Assembly (NCBI GenBank): GCA_963801255.1
Contig: CAWDEC010000004.1
Location: forward strand, 124,001 to 188,000
Direction: 5' to 3'
DNA: 64,000 bases
DNA from: JAICXG01 sp963801255
GTDB lineage: Bacteria > Verrucomicrobiota > Verrucomicrobiia > Chthoniobacterales > UBA10450
Position 1 is the first letter of the stretch. The number at the start of each line of letters is the position of its first letter. The notes under the pieces are model-generated. The model was not told the DNA's origin, did not search any database, and was given only the letters and a program-made list of their open reading frames with translations. This document shows, one piece after another, positions 63,318 through 64,000 of the stretch. Made by a program: the position numbers and the translations under genes.

Positions 63318-64000
63318 ATGAAAACGCCAGCCATATTACTCCTTGTCACTCTATCATTCACGGCTGCCCTCGCCGTTGAACCGCCGCCGGATGGCGGTTA
63401 CGCAAATCACAACACCGCCGAAGGCGAAGATGCTCTTTTTAATCTGACAAGTGGTTTCAGCAACACGGCTCTAGGTTTTAATGCGCTTTATCACAATACA
63501 GGTGGTTTTGATAACACTGCCACCGGATTCCAAGCGCTCTTTAACAATCTCGAACCCGGTGGTAACACGGCCACCGGTAGTCTAGCATTGTTTAGCAACA
63601 CCAGTGGAATCGCTAACACAGCCAGCGGTTCTGAGGCGCTTTTTAGCAATACCACCGGAGAGTTGAACACCGCCGACGGTGAGTCTGCGCTATATAATAA
63701 CACGACAGGCAGCAACAATGTGGCCCTCGGTGACGCACTTTACGCTAACACCACCGGCAGCAACAACGCTGCCACTGGCAGCAGTGCCCTTGAGTCGAAC
63801 ACCACCGGCAGCTCCAACACCGCCAGTGGCTCAGGGGCCCTGGTCCGTAATACTTCCGGCAGTACTAACACCGCCTTAGGTTATCAAGCTCTCCCGAATA
63901 ACACTGGCGGGAGCAACAATATTGCCATTGGCGCGAGTGCGGGCTTCTATGTTACCAACGGCAATAATAATATCGACCTTAGCGCTCTTGGAGCGACCGG
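63318..64000 (+). CDS. YadA-like 17-residue repeat protein, second copy (cut by window edge)
   Basis: ATG 63318 opens a frame that runs off the right end. MKTPAILLLVTLSFTAALAV is a signal peptide, then EPPPDGGYANHNTAEGEDAL, which matches the start of the mature part of the protein at 51588. About eleven 17-residue repeats (ALFSNTTGELNTADGES; ALYNNTTGSNNVALGD type) follow, and the visible end is NNNIDLSALGAT. It should continue with an S74-type C-terminal domain beyond the window. Surface-exposed, probably trimeric. Confidence 0.8.
   Translation, partial: MKTPAILLLVTLSFTAALAVEPPPDGGYANHNTAEGEDALFNLTSGFSNTALGFNALYHNTGGFDNTATGFQALFNNLEPGGNTATGSLALFSNTSGIANTASGSEALFSNTTGELNTADGESALYNNTTGSNNVALGDALYANTTGSNNAATGSSALESNTTGSSNTASGSGALVRNTSGSTNTALGYQALPNNTGGSNNIAIGASAGFYVTNGNNNIDLSALGAT

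Overview
The window looks like chromosome from a GC-rich, Gram-negative bacterium, most likely a Verrucomicrobiota member (Chthoniobacterales-like soil lineage). This is inferred, not proven. It rests on a single-chain SecDF, a CobA-HemD fusion next to hemX/hemA/hemC, archaeal/eukaryote-type ProS, Ras-like GTPase and SUMF1-type proteins, and many secreted repeat proteins (LANISTR-type C-terminal domains, FG-GAP, hemopexin, 17-residue YadA-like repeats). No rRNA, tRNA, IS element, integrase or CRISPR array was found; the only RNA gene seen is rnpB.

Layout. 0-1 kb: end of a membrane protein and a frameshifted methyltransferase. 1-3.5 kb: ECF sigma / mini zinc-finger anti-sigma / DUF4349 operon (minus strand). 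3.6-6.2 kb: L,D-transpeptidase and small enzymes. 6.4-14.6 kb (plus strand): beta-CASP nuclease, exonuclease III, DCC/lipase-maturation-factor fusion, IF-1, three small envelope genes, tandem PilT ATPases. 14.7-31.8 kb: secreted LANISTR protein, proS, CAP protein, rplM-rpsI, TPR, Rieske, isochorismatase-like and aminotransferase genes, rnpB, apt, then the hemX-hemA-hemC-cobA/hemD operon. 31.8-35.8 kb: a GrpE, lidless Hsp70, J-like/SUMF1 chaperone set. 35.8-42.5 kb: rpsU, yajC-secDF, ClpX-like ATPase, cyclase-like protein, recR. 42.8-45 kb: FG-GAP protein. 45.3-50.9 kb: a tightly coupled five-gene operon (coiled coil, OmpA/BON membrane protein, Ras-like GTPase, histidine kinase, response regulator-MBL hydrolase), which looks like a complete signalling system. 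51.6-64 kb: an accessory-looking region of surface and secreted proteins, an MFS pump, a MASE1 kinase and dispersed intergenic repeats.

The most striking signal is not a gene. The non-palindromic octamer CCTAACGA (usually GCCTAACGA) occurs about 57 times on the two strands, against about 2 expected by chance. It occurs in every reading frame that avoids an internal stop, in gaps, in rnpB, and in one case as part of a Shine-Dalgarno and in another supplying a stop codon. That pattern points to a DNA-level role such as an uptake signal or chromosome-organising/repair motif. It nearly disappears in the last 13 kb.

Three genes appear interrupted by single frameshifts (methyltransferase near 575-585, response regulator-MBL at 46190-46192, tail-fibre-like protein near 52530). 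Assembly errors are possible in each case.
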